From NCBI RefSeq assembly GCF_025562455.1, contig NZ_JAHPRO010000004.1:62001-126000 (forward strand): a stretch of DNA of 64,000 nt, written 5' to 3'. Origin of the DNA: Acinetobacter sp. WU_MDCI_Axc73. Lineage in GTDB: Bacteria; Pseudomonadota; Gammaproteobacteria; Pseudomonadales; Moraxellaceae. How positions within the stretch are numbered: the first letter of the stretch is position 1; every line of letters begins with the position of its first letter. Under the pieces are notes generated by a model. It was not told the DNA's origin. It was given only the letters and a program-made list of their open reading frames with translations, and ran no database searches. Shown piece after piece: positions 28,806 through 38,495 of this stretch. A program made the translations under genes and the position numbers.

Positions 28806-30686
28806 GTGTCACAATATACGGCTCAATCACTTGAAGTTTTATCAGGTTTAGATCCTGTACGTCGTCGTCCAGGTATGTACACCGATACGACACGTCCAAA
28901 CCATCTTGCTCAGGAAGTGATTGATAATGCCGTCGATGAGGCACTCGCTGGACATGCTAATAAAATCTGTGTCACGGTGTATAAAGACGGCTCATTGTCG
29001 GTTGAAGACAATGGTCGTGGGATGCCAGTGGATATTCATCCTGAATATGGTCAGAGCGGTATTGAGATTATCCTGACCAAGCTACATGCAGGCGGTAAAT
29101 TCAGCACTGATAATTATCAATTTTCAGGTGGTTTGCATGGCGTTGGGATTTCGGTCGTAAATGCGTTATCCAGTCGCGTTGAAGTTCAAGTTCAGCGGCA
29201 GGGTAATCTTTATAAAATGGCTTTTGAGCAGGGTGAACCCGTCGCGCCACTTGAGGTGCTAGAAGGAAAAGTCGCAAAACGTGCAACTGGAACCACGGTA
29301 CATTTTTGGCCAGAAGCTAAATATTTTGACAGTCCAAAATTTGCTTTAAAAGCGCTCAAGCATAATTTAAAAGCAAAAGCCGTTTTAGCGGCTGGTCTTA
29401 AAATTAGCTATGTCGATCAAATCAATGATGAAAAAATAGAATGGCAATTTGAAAATGGTTTGGTCGACTATTTGATGGATGAATTGGAAAATCGTGAGAT
29501 TGTCCCGATGCCCGCTTTTGTCAGCAATGGTCAAGCTGAACGCTCCAGTTGTGAGTTTGCGATCTGTTGGAATGTGGAAGGCGGCGAGCAAATTCAGGAA
29601 AGTTATGTCAATCTGATTCCAACTGCGCAAGGTGGAACGCATGTCAATGGTCTGCGTTCAGGTGTGACTGAAGCTTTACGTGAGTTTTGTGAACTTCGCA
29701 ATTTATTGCCACGTAATTTAAAGCTGTCTGCCGAAGATGTTTGGGATGGTGTCAATTTTATTCTTTCCCTTAAGCTTCAGGAACCACAATTTTCTGGTCA
29801 AACCAAAGAGCGACTTTCCAGCCGTGAAGCCTCAGGGATTGTACTTAATATTGCCAAAGATGCTTTTGCTTTATGGCTTAATCAAAACTCTGAAGTTGCC
29901 ATGCAACTGGCAGAAATGGCGATTTCTAAAGCGGGACGACGTTTAAAAGCCGCCAAAAAAGTTGAGCGTAAAAAGATTGTATCGGGGCCAGCCTTGCCTG
30001 GAAAACTAGCAGATTGTGTTGGACAAACTCGTGAAGAATCTGAATTATTTATTGTCGAAGGTGATTCTGCGGGCGGGAGTGCTAAACAGGCGCGTGATAA
30101 AAATTTTCAGGCCATCATGCCAATTCGTGGGAAAATTCTGAATACTTGGGAAGTCTCTTCTGATGAGGTTTTAGCTTCACAAGAGGTACATGATATTGCG
30201 ATTGCGATTGGGGTCGATCCGGGCAGTGATGATTTGTCAGAACTTCGTTATGGAAAAATCTGTATTTTAGCCGATGCGGATTCGGATGGTTTACATATTG
30301 CGACTTTGCTATGTGCTTTATTCGTCAAGCATTTTCCTGTATTGGTGGAAGAAGGGCACTTATTTGTGGCAATGCCGCCACTATTTCGTATTGATGCAGG
30401 AAAAGATGTATTTTACGCACTAGATGAAGCTGAGTTAGAAGCAATTCTGTCTAAAGTTAAAACCAAAAATCCGCAAATTACCCGATTTAAAGGATTGGGT
30501 GAAATGAACGCAGGTCAATTGCGTGAAACCACAATGGATCCGAATACACGCCGTTTGGTGCAACTTGATCTGGACGATATCCATTTGACTGCTAGTTTAC
30601 TGGATAAACTTCTGGCCAAAAAACGTTCTGGTGACCGAAAACACTGGTTAGAACAGAAAGGAAATTTGGCTGATATTCCTATTTAA
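28806..30686 (+). CDS. parE: DNA topoisomerase IV subunit B
   Basis: ParE is the ATPase subunit of topoisomerase IV, which separates replicated chromosomes. The 626 residues hold a GHKL ATPase domain (EVIDNAVDEAL, GRGMPVD, GGLHGVGISVVNALS), a transducer domain, and the TOPRIM region with EGDSAGGSA and the metal-binding DADSDG. The start is GTG with an AAGGA site, 15 bp after yqiA. The partner parC is not in this window. Confidence 0.96.
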   Translation: MSQYTAQSLEVLSGLDPVRRRPGMYTDTTRPNHLAQEVIDNAVDEALAGHANKICVTVYKDGSLSVEDNGRGMPVDIHPEYGQSGIEIILTKLHAGGKFSTDNYQFSGGLHGVGISVVNALSSRVEVQVQRQGNLYKMAFEQGEPVAPLEVLEGKVAKRATGTTVHFWPEAKYFDSPKFALKALKHNLKAKAVLAAGLKISYVDQINDEKIEWQFENGLVDYLMDELENREIVPMPAFVSNGQAERSSCEFAICWNVEGGEQIQESYVNLIPTAQGGTHVNGLRSGVTEALREFCELRNLLPRNLKLSAEDVWDGVNFILSLKLQEPQFSGQTKERLSSREASGIVLNIAKDAFALWLNQNSEVAMQLAEMAISKAGRRLKAAKKVERKKIVSGPALPGKLADCVGQTREESELFIVEGDSAGGSAKQARDKNFQAIMPIRGKILNTWEVSSDEVLASQEVHDIAIAIGVDPGSDDLSELRYGKICILADADSDGLHIATLLCALFVKHFPVLVEEGHLFVAMPPLFRIDAGKDVFYALDEAELEAILSKVKTKNPQITRFKGLGEMNAGQLRETTMDPNTRRLVQLDLDDIHLTASLLDKLLAKKRSGDRKHWLEQKGNLADIPI

Positions 30687-30715
30687 GATTAAACCGCACT
30701 TCTATTTACTAAATT

Positions 30716-30739
30716 CCCTATATGTGAATGCATATAGGG
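30716..30739. terminator. Hairpin between convergent parE and the 30753 gene
   Basis: CCCTATATG (30716-30724) and CATATAGGG (30731-30739) form a perfect 9-bp stem with a 6-base loop. No T run follows on either strand, so termination is inferred only from its position between two convergent genes. Confidence 0.4.
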
Positions 30740-30752
30740 TATCTAAAGATGG

Positions 30753-31310
30753 TTAATGCAGTTGAGGCATCAGCTTCAAGACTTTTTCAACTTTCAACTT
30801 TTCCTGATGTGCTAGTCGTTGAAATCGATGATGAATCTGTTGTAGTTCATCTTTTAAAGCCTGAACGGCTTGTTTTAATGACGCAACAGGCACTTCAAAA
30901 CCATGATGATCCTGACTGGCATCTGGTTTAAATTTGATAATATCTTCCTGATATTCACATAAGACTTGAGGATGCCCAATCCAAAATTGTTTAAGATTGC
31001 CTCGTGCCAAATGCTCCCAAGCATGCAGGTCGTTTAAATCTGAGCAACAGCGCGGTAAAAGTATGGGGCGCTGTTCGGCATCAAGCAATACATAACCGCC
31101 GTTCAAAGAGGTATTTTTAAAAATGGTCTCTTTAAGAATTTTACTCAGATGAGCATCAGAAATATCTTGAATGGCATAGAATAAACAATCAGTTGCTAAA
31201 GGCTGAGATGAATTCTTCAATCCATCCGCTTGCAAACTTTGCTGACGATCATCCAAATCCAGCACTGGAATAAAGCGTATATCCATCTCGTTATTCTCAT
31301 TTTGAGTCAT
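30753..31310 (-). CDS. Hypothetical cytoplasmic protein
   Basis: I do not recognise this 185-residue protein. It has no signal peptide or membrane helix. The middle contains LLPRCCSDLNDLHAWEHL and an acidic YQEDIIKFKPD stretch. The last 50 residues are a likely coiled helix (KQAVQALKDELQQIHHRFQR). It starts at an ATG and is convergent with parE. Confidence 0.65.
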   Translation of the reverse strand: MTQNENNEMDIRFIPVLDLDDRQQSLQADGLKNSSQPLATDCLFYAIQDISDAHLSKILKETIFKNTSLNGGYVLLDAEQRPILLPRCCSDLNDLHAWEHLARGNLKQFWIGHPQVLCEYQEDIIKFKPDASQDHHGFEVPVASLKQAVQALKDELQQIHHRFQRLAHQEKLKVEKVLKLMPQLH

Positions 31311-31507
31311 TGTTATAAATACCGCAGCCTCATATTTTGATTGTGTCGGCTACTTGAAAAAAGTATGCAATAAATATGCTTCACTGTCGCCCATTTTCAG
31401 ACGAATATTATTATCTAGTATTGCATTTTGCTGGCTCTTTTCTCTTTTTTAAGGAGCAAAGCTCATCCTAAGGCGATTAAAAACCGAGTTTACCATTTCA
31501 ATGGGTT

Positions 31508-32245
31508 TTATTTTTCAACTTGATAATAAGTGCCACCTGCATAAACGTTGTGTCCAAAACCACAGCCAGAAGTCGTATCATTCTGTTTAACAATCATTTT
31601 TCGACCATATTGATCCTGATCGAATTTGAGATCAATCTTACAATCCTCGTAAAGATATTGAGCCTGCTTCGCTGAAAGAGGCATGCGTGTTTCAAAAGAA
31701 CCCATATTAGGGCCGTAAATCAAACCACGTAAACCAAAATAATAACCATCAAATGCAATGTGATAAGTCTTGGCGGTTTTTGAAACGGTGATGGTACTCC
31801 ATTGTCCAAAGCCAGCCGATGTGACATATTCACCTTCAATCTTATTGCTAACTTTTGGTAATTTGAGCTGTTTTAAATTGTATTGACTGACTTTGGAATC
31901 TGGTGTTCTTAGAAACCATGCTCTCGCCCATAACGGTTTACCAAGTTTGGCATAACTCAGGCCAACATTATTATTGGCTAGTTCAATATCACGGTCAGAA
32001 AATGTGATTTTGTCGTCTTCAGCATTTAACTGGCAGAATTGTGTCCATGCAGCCTGATGTTCAAAATACTCAATGGCCTTGGCGTATTGTTTTTGGTCAT
32101 AGTATTTCTTACCCATAAGCGCATCACTTTTGACTTTGGCGCAGCCTTGTTGTAATTCCTGTTCAAAACTGGGTTCGGCAAAACTAAGCGGTGAAATCAA
32201 AATGCCACAAGTTAAGCATGCAAAAAGAGAATATTTTATTTTCAT
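31508..32245 (-). CDS. Hypothetical exported protein with TPR-like repeat
   Basis: The 245-residue precursor has a signal peptide with a cleavage site near SFA-EPS (about residue 23), so it is probably periplasmic. Residues about 45-110 read like one and a half TPR motifs (GKKYYDQKQYAKAIEYFEHQ, then NNVGLSYAKLGKPLWARAWF). The C-terminal half is beta-rich with glycine and tyrosine and two cysteines. No function is recognised. It lies between the 30753 gene and allA on the same strand but is separated from both by about 110-200 bp. Confidence 0.7.
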   Translation of the reverse strand: MKIKYSLFACLTCGILISPLSFAEPSFEQELQQGCAKVKSDALMGKKYYDQKQYAKAIEYFEHQAAWTQFCQLNAEDDKITFSDRDIELANNNVGLSYAKLGKPLWARAWFLRTPDSKVSQYNLKQLKLPKVSNKIEGEYVTSAGFGQWSTITVSKTAKTYHIAFDGYYFGLRGLIYGPNMGSFETRMPLSAKQAQYLYEDCKIDLKFDQDQYGRKMIVKQNDTTSGCGFGHNVYAGGTYYQVEK

Positions 32246-32357
32246 TTTCGATGAAGAGTCTTTTAAATATTTATTCTAAAATTTTTTACTTATAAAGAAA
32301 ACCACTGCTCTGTAAACCTGTACAAAGCAATGGGTCGTGGGATTTCATGCTAGAAGA

Positions 32358-32861
32358 TTAAGCTTCAATCATCACAGGGTAAGGAAATGTGTAGACATCA
32401 CAATTGGGTCCTGAGCCAATCCGATCAATCACTGCAAAATCGCTCGGAGATTCAAGGGTCAATAACGGATGATGCCAAGTTCCTGCACGATAATTGACAC
32501 CTTGAGAGCCATCGCTGATAAAAGCATGAATCTGATCAATATTGGGTTGCTGCGCATTTAAGCTGGGCGCAACCACAATCAGAAATGCTTGCCCCTGCAT
32601 AGGAATAAAAGCCTGAGAACCGTGTGGATGACGCTCTAACATCTGAATGGTCAGCGGCAGCGTGGTGGTTTTAATATTGCGAAAAATACTAATCCCTGCT
32701 TTGGCTTCGCCTTGAATTTCAGTTTCTACCAGACCATGATAACGTTCTGTGTGAGCATCATTGATATGGAAAAACTCATGTCCAGTACAGCCAATCACTT
32801 CCCCGAAAGGGGCGAAGTTTTCATTGGTCAGAGACAAAATTTTAATCACAGTTTTTGACAT
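32358..32861 (-). CDS. allA: Ureidoglycolate lyase
   Basis: AllA splits ureidoglycolate into glyoxylate and urea, the last step of this allantoin route. The 167-residue cupin-like protein contains the family segments APFGEVI, MLERHPHGSQAF and GVNYRAGTWHHPLL. It is 12 bp after alc, so the two final enzymes are co-transcribed, divergently from hpxO. Confidence 0.94.
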   Translation of the reverse strand: MSKTVIKILSLTNENFAPFGEVIGCTGHEFFHINDAHTERYHGLVETEIQGEAKAGISIFRNIKTTTLPLTIQMLERHPHGSQAFIPMQGQAFLIVVAPSLNAQQPNIDQIHAFISDGSQGVNYRAGTWHHPLLTLESPSDFAVIDRIGSGPNCDVYTFPYPVMIEA

Positions 32862-32873
32862 ATTATTCTCGGT

Positions 32874-33878
32874 TTAAGCCCGTTTTCCCCAAAGACGAAT
32901 ACGGCTGATCCCACCATCTGGAATCATATTGACACGGATATGAGAGATTTTTTCATGCGCCAAAATGTCATGAATATAGTCATGAATATGATCCATTTGC
33001 ATATCCTGAGCGTTGAGCAAGAATGGCCAGAACATACTTTGTGGAATCAATTGTGGATCAGTTGCATCTTCAATATAAACCGCTTGAATTGATACTTGCG
33101 CAGGATAGTTGCCCTTAAAGTGTGCAGTATCAATTTCAATTTTCTCAATTTTTCCTGCTTGTCCCAGTGCTAAAATACACCAGTCAAACCCTGGCGCACG
33201 ACGACGTTTGGTTTCCCATCCATCACCCATATTGATGCCACGTCCAGGATTGATCAGGTTACGAGGGTGACCAAAATGTGCATCGCTATAGGCAATCACT
33301 CTTCCGCCATTTTGCAAAGCTAACAAATCAAGCGTTTCTGTGCTATTCGTATTTTGAATTTGTACCTCACCATAGATGCGTAAACGTGCTACACCACCAT
33401 CTGGAAAAATATTAATACGGATATGCGTAAAGACGGTTTGGTTTTCAACATCAAAAATATGATGCTGACTTGGTCCCAAAATACTGTTGGCTAAAATGGG
33501 CTGCCATAGTGCATTTTGAGTGTCATCATTTGGTGCATAGCAGCCCTCTAATGAAGCAGAAGCAGGGTAGTTTCCTGTAAAAAAAGTGGTATCGACATCG
33601 ACTGCCTTGATTTTACCTGCAACGCCCAGTTTTACGATACACCAGTCATAACCAGAATGACGCTTACGACGGGTTTCCCATCCATCCATCCATTTGCCAT
33701 GATCATCGAATTTATCTTCGACAAAAATAGGGGCTTCAAATTGCAACATGCGTTTTGCTTCTGCAAAAAATTCATCTGAACATTCAACAATTTGTGCGCC
33801 AATACGGCTATCCGCCAGATTGGTTAGGGAATGCAGTTGAGTTGGAAGTTCAAATGCTGGAGCGAGAAGCGTAGCCAT
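32874..33878 (-). CDS. alc: Allantoicase
   Basis: Allantoicase hydrolyses allantoate to ureidoglycolate and urea. The 334 residues are two similar jelly-roll repeats, each with a GDGWETKRRR or MDGWETRRKR segment, followed by DWCI and an IDTAHFKGNYPA or VDTTFFTGNYPA strand, and later IRINIFPDGGVARLR or IRVNMIPDGGISRIR. This internal duplication is characteristic of the family. It is first of the alc-allA pair and divergent from hpxO. Confidence 0.96.
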   Translation of the reverse strand: MATLLAPAFELPTQLHSLTNLADSRIGAQIVECSDEFFAEAKRMLQFEAPIFVEDKFDDHGKWMDGWETRRKRHSGYDWCIVKLGVAGKIKAVDVDTTFFTGNYPASASLEGCYAPNDDTQNALWQPILANSILGPSQHHIFDVENQTVFTHIRINIFPDGGVARLRIYGEVQIQNTNSTETLDLLALQNGGRVIAYSDAHFGHPRNLINPGRGINMGDGWETKRRRAPGFDWCILALGQAGKIEKIEIDTAHFKGNYPAQVSIQAVYIEDATDPQLIPQSMFWPFLLNAQDMQMDHIHDYIHDILAHEKISHIRVNMIPDGGISRIRLWGKRA

Positions 33879-33955
33879 AAGTGATATACCATTATTTGCA
33901 ATGAGATGATAAAAGTTTAATTGAATACGGGTGCATTTTTAACTCAGAATGAGAA

Positions 33956-33978
33956 AAAGTGCATCATCATTGCACTTT
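33956..33978. promoter_or_regulatory. Inverted repeat between alc and hpxO, candidate operator
   Basis: AAAGTGCA (33956-33963) and TGCACTTT (33971-33978) form a perfect 8-bp inverted repeat around a 7-base spacer. It lies in the divergent promoter region of the two purine-breakdown units. There is no T run. A purine-responsive regulator is the natural guess, but no regulator gene is in the window. Confidence 0.45.
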
Positions 33979-34088
33979 GCTATGCAGGGTATATGCCAAT
34001 TCCAATAATAGGCTATATTTCCCTACACATGGCATGGTTTTCGCTATAACACGGATAATGTTGCAGGATACATAAGGGGGATTACACA

Positions 34089-35246
34089 ATGAATATTGTT
34101 ATTATCGGTGCAGGTATGGGCGGTTTGACTACTGGGATCGCATTGAAAAAATTTGGGCATCAGGTCACGATTTATGAACAAGCCGAGCAAATTCTTCCTG
34201 TCGGTGCTGCAATTTCATTGTGGTCAAATGGTGTAAAGTGTCTGAACTATTTAGGGCTGGGTGAGCAAGTCGCCAAGCTCGGTGGTGTCATGGATCAACT
34301 GGCTTATGTCGATGGTCTGACTGGCGAAGTCATGACTCAGTTTAGCTTGCAGCCCTTGATCGATGAGGTTGGACAGCGGCCTTATCCAGTTTCCCGTGCC
34401 GAATTACAAAATATGCTGATGGATGAGTTTGGTCGCGAAGATATTCATTTAGGCAAACGTATGGTTGCACTTGAGGATCAGGGCGAGCAGGTTGTCATCC
34501 AGTTTGCTGATGGTTCAAATACCAGCGCAGATTTGTTAGTAGGTGCTGATGGAACTCATTCAATCACCCGTGCTTACGTGTTGGGTGATCAGGTAGAACG
34601 CCGTTATGCAGGCTATGTTAACTGGAATGGCTTGGTTGAAATTTCTGAAGAATTGGCTCCTGCTGATCAATGGACCACATTTGTTGGGGAAGGAAAACGT
34701 GCATCGTTAATGCCTGTCGCAAACAATCGATTTTATTTCTTTTTAGATGTGCCATTAGATGCAGGACTTGAAAATAATAAAGCCCAATATCAAGAGACGT
34801 TAAAGGGCTATTTCACAGGGTGGTGTGCACCTGTTCAACAGTTGATTGAACGTCTGGATCCGCAAAAAACCAATCGCGTTGAAATTTGTGATATTGAACC
34901 TTTTACCCAGTACCATAAAGGGCGTGTGGTCATTGTTGGTGATGCCGCGCATAGCACCACCCCTGATATTGGTCAGGGTGGCTGTCAGGCGATGGAGGAT
35001 GCGATTTATTTGGCGCGCTCGCTTCAGATCAATACATTGGGGGTAACAGATGCATTACGTCGTTATCAGGACAAACGTAATGAACGTGCCAATGAGCTAG
35101 TTTTGCGCGCACGTAAGCGTTGTGATGTAACGCATATGAAAGACGAACAAGTAACATTATCTTGGTACGAAGAACTGCGTCAGGAACAAGGCCCACATAT
35201 CATGCGCGGTATTATTAATAATATCGTAGGTAATCCATTGGATTAA
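34089..35246 (+). CDS. hpxO: FAD-dependent urate hydroxylase
   Basis: HpxO oxidises urate to 5-hydroxyisourate with NADH and oxygen. The 385 residues have the FAD-binding [15 protein letters not shown] loop at 4-18, the mid-protein [11 protein letters not shown], and the [15 protein letters not shown] motif of flavin-dependent aromatic hydroxylases. The name rests on this fold plus the neighbouring uraH, uraD, puuE, alc and allA, which process the product. A strong AAGGGGG ribosome-binding site precedes the ATG. Confidence 0.93.
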   Translation: MNIVIIGAGMGGLTTGIALKKFGHQVTIYEQAEQILPVGAAISLWSNGVKCLNYLGLGEQVAKLGGVMDQLAYVDGLTGEVMTQFSLQPLIDEVGQRPYPVSRAELQNMLMDEFGREDIHLGKRMVALEDQGEQVVIQFADGSNTSADLLVGADGTHSITRAYVLGDQVERRYAGYVNWNGLVEISEELAPADQWTTFVGEGKRASLMPVANNRFYFFLDVPLDAGLENNKAQYQETLKGYFTGWCAPVQQLIERLDPQKTNRVEICDIEPFTQYHKGRVVIVGDAAHSTTPDIGQGGCQAMEDAIYLARSLQINTLGVTDALRRYQDKRNERANELVLRARKRCDVTHMKDEQVTLSWYEELRQEQGPHIMRGIINNIVGNPLD

Positions 35247-35305
35247 TGTGTTGTGATGAGACTTATCAACAAAGTCTATTCAAGATTCATTTTTAAATAA
35301 ATTTT

Positions 35306-35330
35306 AAAGACAGCCTCGGCTGTCTTTTTT
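35306..35330 (+). terminator. Intrinsic terminator of hpxO
   Basis: AAAGACAGC (35306-35314) pairs with GCTGTCTTT (35319-35327) around a CTCG loop, followed by T residues. Confidence 0.85.
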
Positions 35331-35424
35331 ACATTTGGTAATTATCGTATGACAAATTGTTAAGCACTTCGTATTTCAGCCACGTTAAGCTAAAGACAAA
35401 TAATGATGATATGAGTAAATAATA

Positions 35425-35949
35425 ATGAATGCGATCTTGCTTGCAATAGAGCCAAATGATCTCGAAATTTTAATGATTGAGGCTGAGAGCTTGGAAGAGA
35501 TTTATCATGCGCCCTCGATACGTTCAAAATTGAATCTGGGCGAAACATGGCAGGCACTACATGCACTTTTAACCAAAGATCTAGAGCAACAACCAGCGCT
35601 TCAATTTACGATAGAAGCCGAATATCCTTTTTCTCATCCTTCTTTGAGTGTAGCGCATCTGCGATACAACCCTGTGATTGAAGTCGATGAAATTGCCAAA
35701 GCATTAGAACAGATTTCGATTGATGATTTTAAACATCGTTATGATCCAGCGTGGTTAAATCAACACAAGCTTTTTCCTTTTCACTGGGGCAAAGATGTCG
35801 ATAAAGAACAGCGTGAACTACTGATGCTGTTTGGCCAGCTTAAAAATTTTTATGAGCTGGCAAAACAATATAATCATGCGGTTATCAGCTTGCAAAGTAA
35901 GCAAATTATGTCAGATGTGTATTATATGACTCAGGCTTCATCTAACTGA
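35425..35949 (+). CDS. DUF1877 (YfbM-like) protein
   Basis: The 174-residue cytoplasmic protein matches the DUF1877/YfbM pattern: an N-terminal strand-helix, LNLGETWQALHALL, and the HRYDPAWLNQHKLFP segment. No function is established for the family. Its last 19 bp overlap the 3' end of the convergent acetyltransferase gene. It lies within the purine cluster, but nothing in the protein ties it to that pathway. Confidence 0.8.
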   Translation: MNAILLAIEPNDLEILMIEAESLEEIYHAPSIRSKLNLGETWQALHALLTKDLEQQPALQFTIEAEYPFSHPSLSVAHLRYNPVIEVDEIAKALEQISIDDFKHRYDPAWLNQHKLFPFHWGKDVDKEQRELLMLFGQLKNFYELAKQYNHAVISLQSKQIMSDVYYMTQASSN

Positions 35950-36440
35950 CGTTGCATCCATACCAGATCACGCCATTGCCCAAATTTTTGTCCAACTTGC
36001 GGCAGATAGCCCGTTTGGATAAAACCTAACTGTTGATGCAGAACCAGAGATGCCGTATTTTCACTATCAATGGCTCCGATCATGATGTGAAAACCCTGTG
36101 CTGTCGCAAGTTCAATTAACTTGTGCATTAACGTTTTTCCAAGTCCACGGCGCTTGTAATCAGGTGAAATAAAGACCGAGTGTTCAATAGTGTGTCTATA
36201 ACCGCTAATCGTACGAAATGCTGCATAATAGGCATAACCTGCGACACGTTGTTGGACAGGATCATAAGCAATCCACATTGGATACTGGTCATGCTGCAAC
36301 TGCTCAAACCAGTGCGTATAGGTTTCAAGCGATTTTGCTTGATCGTTCCAATTGGCAACACCTGTCATAATTTCGTGATTATAAATCGCAAGAATCTGTT
36401 CTAAATCATCTTGGGTGGCGGGGCGCAACTGAAAATCCAT
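35931..36440 (-). CDS. GNAT N-acetyltransferase, phosphinothricin/methionine-sulfone type
   Basis: The 169-residue protein starts MDFQLRPATQDDLEQILAIY and has the acetyl-CoA loop RRGLGKTLM and the late GFIQTGYLPQVG segment with the RDLVWMQR end. This layout is typical of Pat/MddA-like acetyltransferases acting on methionine sulfone, sulfoximine or phosphinothricin. A GTG lies three codons upstream (36449), but the ATG at 36440 has a better-placed AGG site. It converges on the DUF1877 gene and overlaps it. Confidence 0.88.
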   Translation of the reverse strand: MDFQLRPATQDDLEQILAIYNHEIMTGVANWNDQAKSLETYTHWFEQLQHDQYPMWIAYDPVQQRVAGYAYYAAFRTISGYRHTIEHSVFISPDYKRRGLGKTLMHKLIELATAQGFHIMIGAIDSENTASLVLHQQLGFIQTGYLPQVGQKFGQWRDLVWMQRQLDEA

Positions 36441-36512
36441 ATTGATCACCTACTATAAAATCATAAAAATTATACGTCGAAAACCAGAGATAATGCCTAC
36501 GTCAGATATGAA

Positions 36513-36540
36513 AAAAAGCAAGTCTGAAGACTTGCTTTTT
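36513..36540 (-). terminator. Intrinsic terminator of the Tsx-like gene
   Basis: AAAAAGCAAGTC (36513-36524) and GACTTGCTTTTT (36529-36540) form a perfect 12-bp stem with a TGAA loop. It lies 27 bp past the stop of the leftward Tsx-like gene. Confidence 0.85.
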
Positions 36541-36566
36541 AATCGCTGAATATCGATCAGCCAGTT

Positions 36567-37292
36567 TTAAAAATGATATTTAATCAAGGCGCTGACATTG
36601 TGTTCATCACGACCTTTCATACCAAATTTGTTATTCCAGACTGAATGCTCAACACCAAGATATAAGCGGGTATCTGGTGAAATATGCTTGCCTAGATTCC
36701 ATTTATACTGCGTCGTCCAGTTAAGTTCACTGGCGTGATCACCTTCTGCGGTCGACCAGTCCAGAAAGCCATCGACTAAAAATTCTTCAGATGAAACTTT
36801 AAATGGTAACGCGTAAGTGGCGGTCATTTGGTAGTCATCATCCGTATTTTCATTATTTGCACGATAAAAATTTAGATTGAAATACTGAAAATATGGAACA
36901 TTTAAATCGATTGCAAAACCGTAAAGGAAGTTATCGAAACTGCTAAAGTCGTCGTTATTGCTTTCCCAAGTAGTTGAAATCAACACATCCTTAATAGGGC
37001 CATAAGACAATGATTGTCCTGAGATTTCACTCAAGCTAAAACGTGGTGAAAGCTCGAAATATGTAACTTTATGATCGTCACCGCCACGCATACGATCCAT
37101 GAAAAAGAATACATCCGCATATTTAACTTTAGCGGCGTATTCTAAAGTTACGGTTGTTTCTTCTTTGTCCACAACTTCGTAATTTTCACCATATAAACCT
37201 GTGATACTGAAATCCTGCCAGACTGGTTTCGCTTGAACCATGCTGGTGATCGATAAAAGTGTGGCTGTAAGCACCCCAAATTGAAATTTCAT
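36567..37292 (-). CDS. Tsx/OmpK-type outer-membrane channel
   Basis: The 241-residue precursor has a signal peptide ending near VQA-KP. The rest alternates as beta strands and ends in aromatic Phe (IKYHF), the signature of an outer-membrane barrel. The WQDFSITGLYGENYEV start and DDFSSFDNFLYGFAIDLNVP stretch match the Tsx nucleoside-channel family. Lying inside the urate/allantoin cluster, it may admit nucleosides or purines. The frame runs 25 codons upstream, but the ATG at 37292 follows GGGGAG and opens a proper signal peptide. Confidence 0.85.
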   Translation of the reverse strand: MKFQFGVLTATLLSITSMVQAKPVWQDFSITGLYGENYEVVDKEETTVTLEYAAKVKYADVFFFMDRMRGGDDHKVTYFELSPRFSLSEISGQSLSYGPIKDVLISTTWESNNDDFSSFDNFLYGFAIDLNVPYFQYFNLNFYRANNENTDDDYQMTATYALPFKVSSEEFLVDGFLDWSTAEGDHASELNWTTQYKWNLGKHISPDTRLYLGVEHSVWNNKFGMKGRDEHNVSALIKYHF

Positions 37293-37610
37293 CGCAAATA
37301 TCTCCCCAGATAAAAAGCGAGTAAAGCATACAGGCTCTTTGCTAAAAATAAAGTCAAATTTGATCAAAGGTTAAAAATTACTTAATTATTTGTTATAAAT
37401 TGCGGGGAGATATTTTTTTTCATAATGGTTTAAACCCTCTTTATTTTTCTCCTATAGGGAAAAATAAAAGGCCTTATGAAAGAAGTCTAATAGTAGCGAT
37501 GCGTGAAAGATTAAATTGAATTTATTTTCATTGTATGTTGATAACGATCGATCTGATCAACGTGGAGTTGAAAGAATTTTAAAAAGATTCTCCCAACTCA
37601 CAAAATAGCG

Positions 37611-37934
37611 CTAACTACCACGATAGGTTGAATACGCAAATGGGCTAATCAATAAAGGCACATGATAGTGTTCATCTGCATTTTCAATAAAAAATTGAAT
37701 ACTGACCTGTGGGAAAAAGGTTTTTAAATCGTGTTTGGCAAAATAAGGTGCAATATCGTATTCGAGTAAATAGGCGCCACTGGGTAATTCTTCCAAGCCG
37801 AAATCTTTTAGGCGACCATCATCATTGGTATATCCATTGCCTAATAAGTTACGGGTCTTTGCATCATACAGACGGACTTCGACCTGAGGAGCGGGTTTGC
37901 CTAAATGTGTATCTAAAATATGAGTACTAATCAT
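37611..37934 (-). CDS. uraH: 5-hydroxyisourate hydrolase
   Basis: UraH hydrolyses 5-hydroxyisourate to OHCU. The 107-residue transthyretin-like protein shows the ISTHILDTHLGKPA start (catalytic His), the NDDGRLKDF loop, and the C-terminal YHVPLLISPFAYSTYRGS in which the final YRGS tetrapeptide marks the enzyme rather than transthyretin. Its ATG overlaps the uraD stop as ATGA. Confidence 0.97.
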   Translation of the reverse strand: MISTHILDTHLGKPAPQVEVRLYDAKTRNLLGNGYTNDDGRLKDFGLEELPSGAYLLEYDIAPYFAKHDLKTFFPQVSIQFFIENADEHYHVPLLISPFAYSTYRGS

Positions 37935-38443
37935 GCTTGTATTCCTTGGCTCAAGCGTAATAATGCGATGGCAGCCAGTTGTTCATGAACAATTTTTTTC
38001 TCGGTTTCCAGATCATGCTGTAAACGCTGGTGTAGTGCACTGAGAATTTGCTCACTGCTTAGTCCTGCCGCTTTAATCAAAAAAATAAAGCCAAATTTTT
38101 CTTCGTAAGCGACATTGCCTTCGAAAAGTGCGCGTTGAGTATGTTCATCTTGTTTGACCTTAGACTGTTCACGATCTGAAAAACTTGCTTCTTGTTCAGT
38201 CAATTCAACTTTGGCTTTTTTCTCACCAATACGTGGATGGGTGGCCAGCGCAGTTTCAATTTCAGTCCATGTCCAGTTTTGACTTTGTTGTGCGGCAAGA
38301 TCCATGAGGCTTTGCACAGAGGCATACGGTCGCTGCTGGCTTAAGGTATCGATCCAAGAAGGAATATGTACACATGCACTCAATAAGGGCGTTACTTGAT
38401 GGGCTGCGGCATGGTTAAATTCGGAAAAATGCACCATATTCAT
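37931..38443 (-). CDS. uraD: OHCU decarboxylase
   Basis: UraD decarboxylates 2-oxo-4-hydroxy-4-carboxy-5-ureidoimidazoline to S-allantoin. The 170-residue helical protein has ATHPRIGEKKA, the catalytic-histidine motif, FGFIFLIKAAG, and a late NVAYEEKF segment. A second ATG two codons in is an equally good start. It leads the uraD-uraH pair, and a long inverted repeat lies in its upstream region. Confidence 0.95.
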   Translation of the reverse strand: MNMVHFSEFNHAAAHQVTPLLSACVHIPSWIDTLSQQRPYASVQSLMDLAAQQSQNWTWTEIETALATHPRIGEKKAKVELTEQEASFSDREQSKVKQDEHTQRALFEGNVAYEEKFGFIFLIKAAGLSSEQILSALHQRLQHDLETEKKIVHEQLAAIALLRLSQGIQA

Positions 38444-38495
38444 CCAGTATTTAAAGCAAAAGATAAAACAAATCGAGCAATTACAATGCCAGAGA

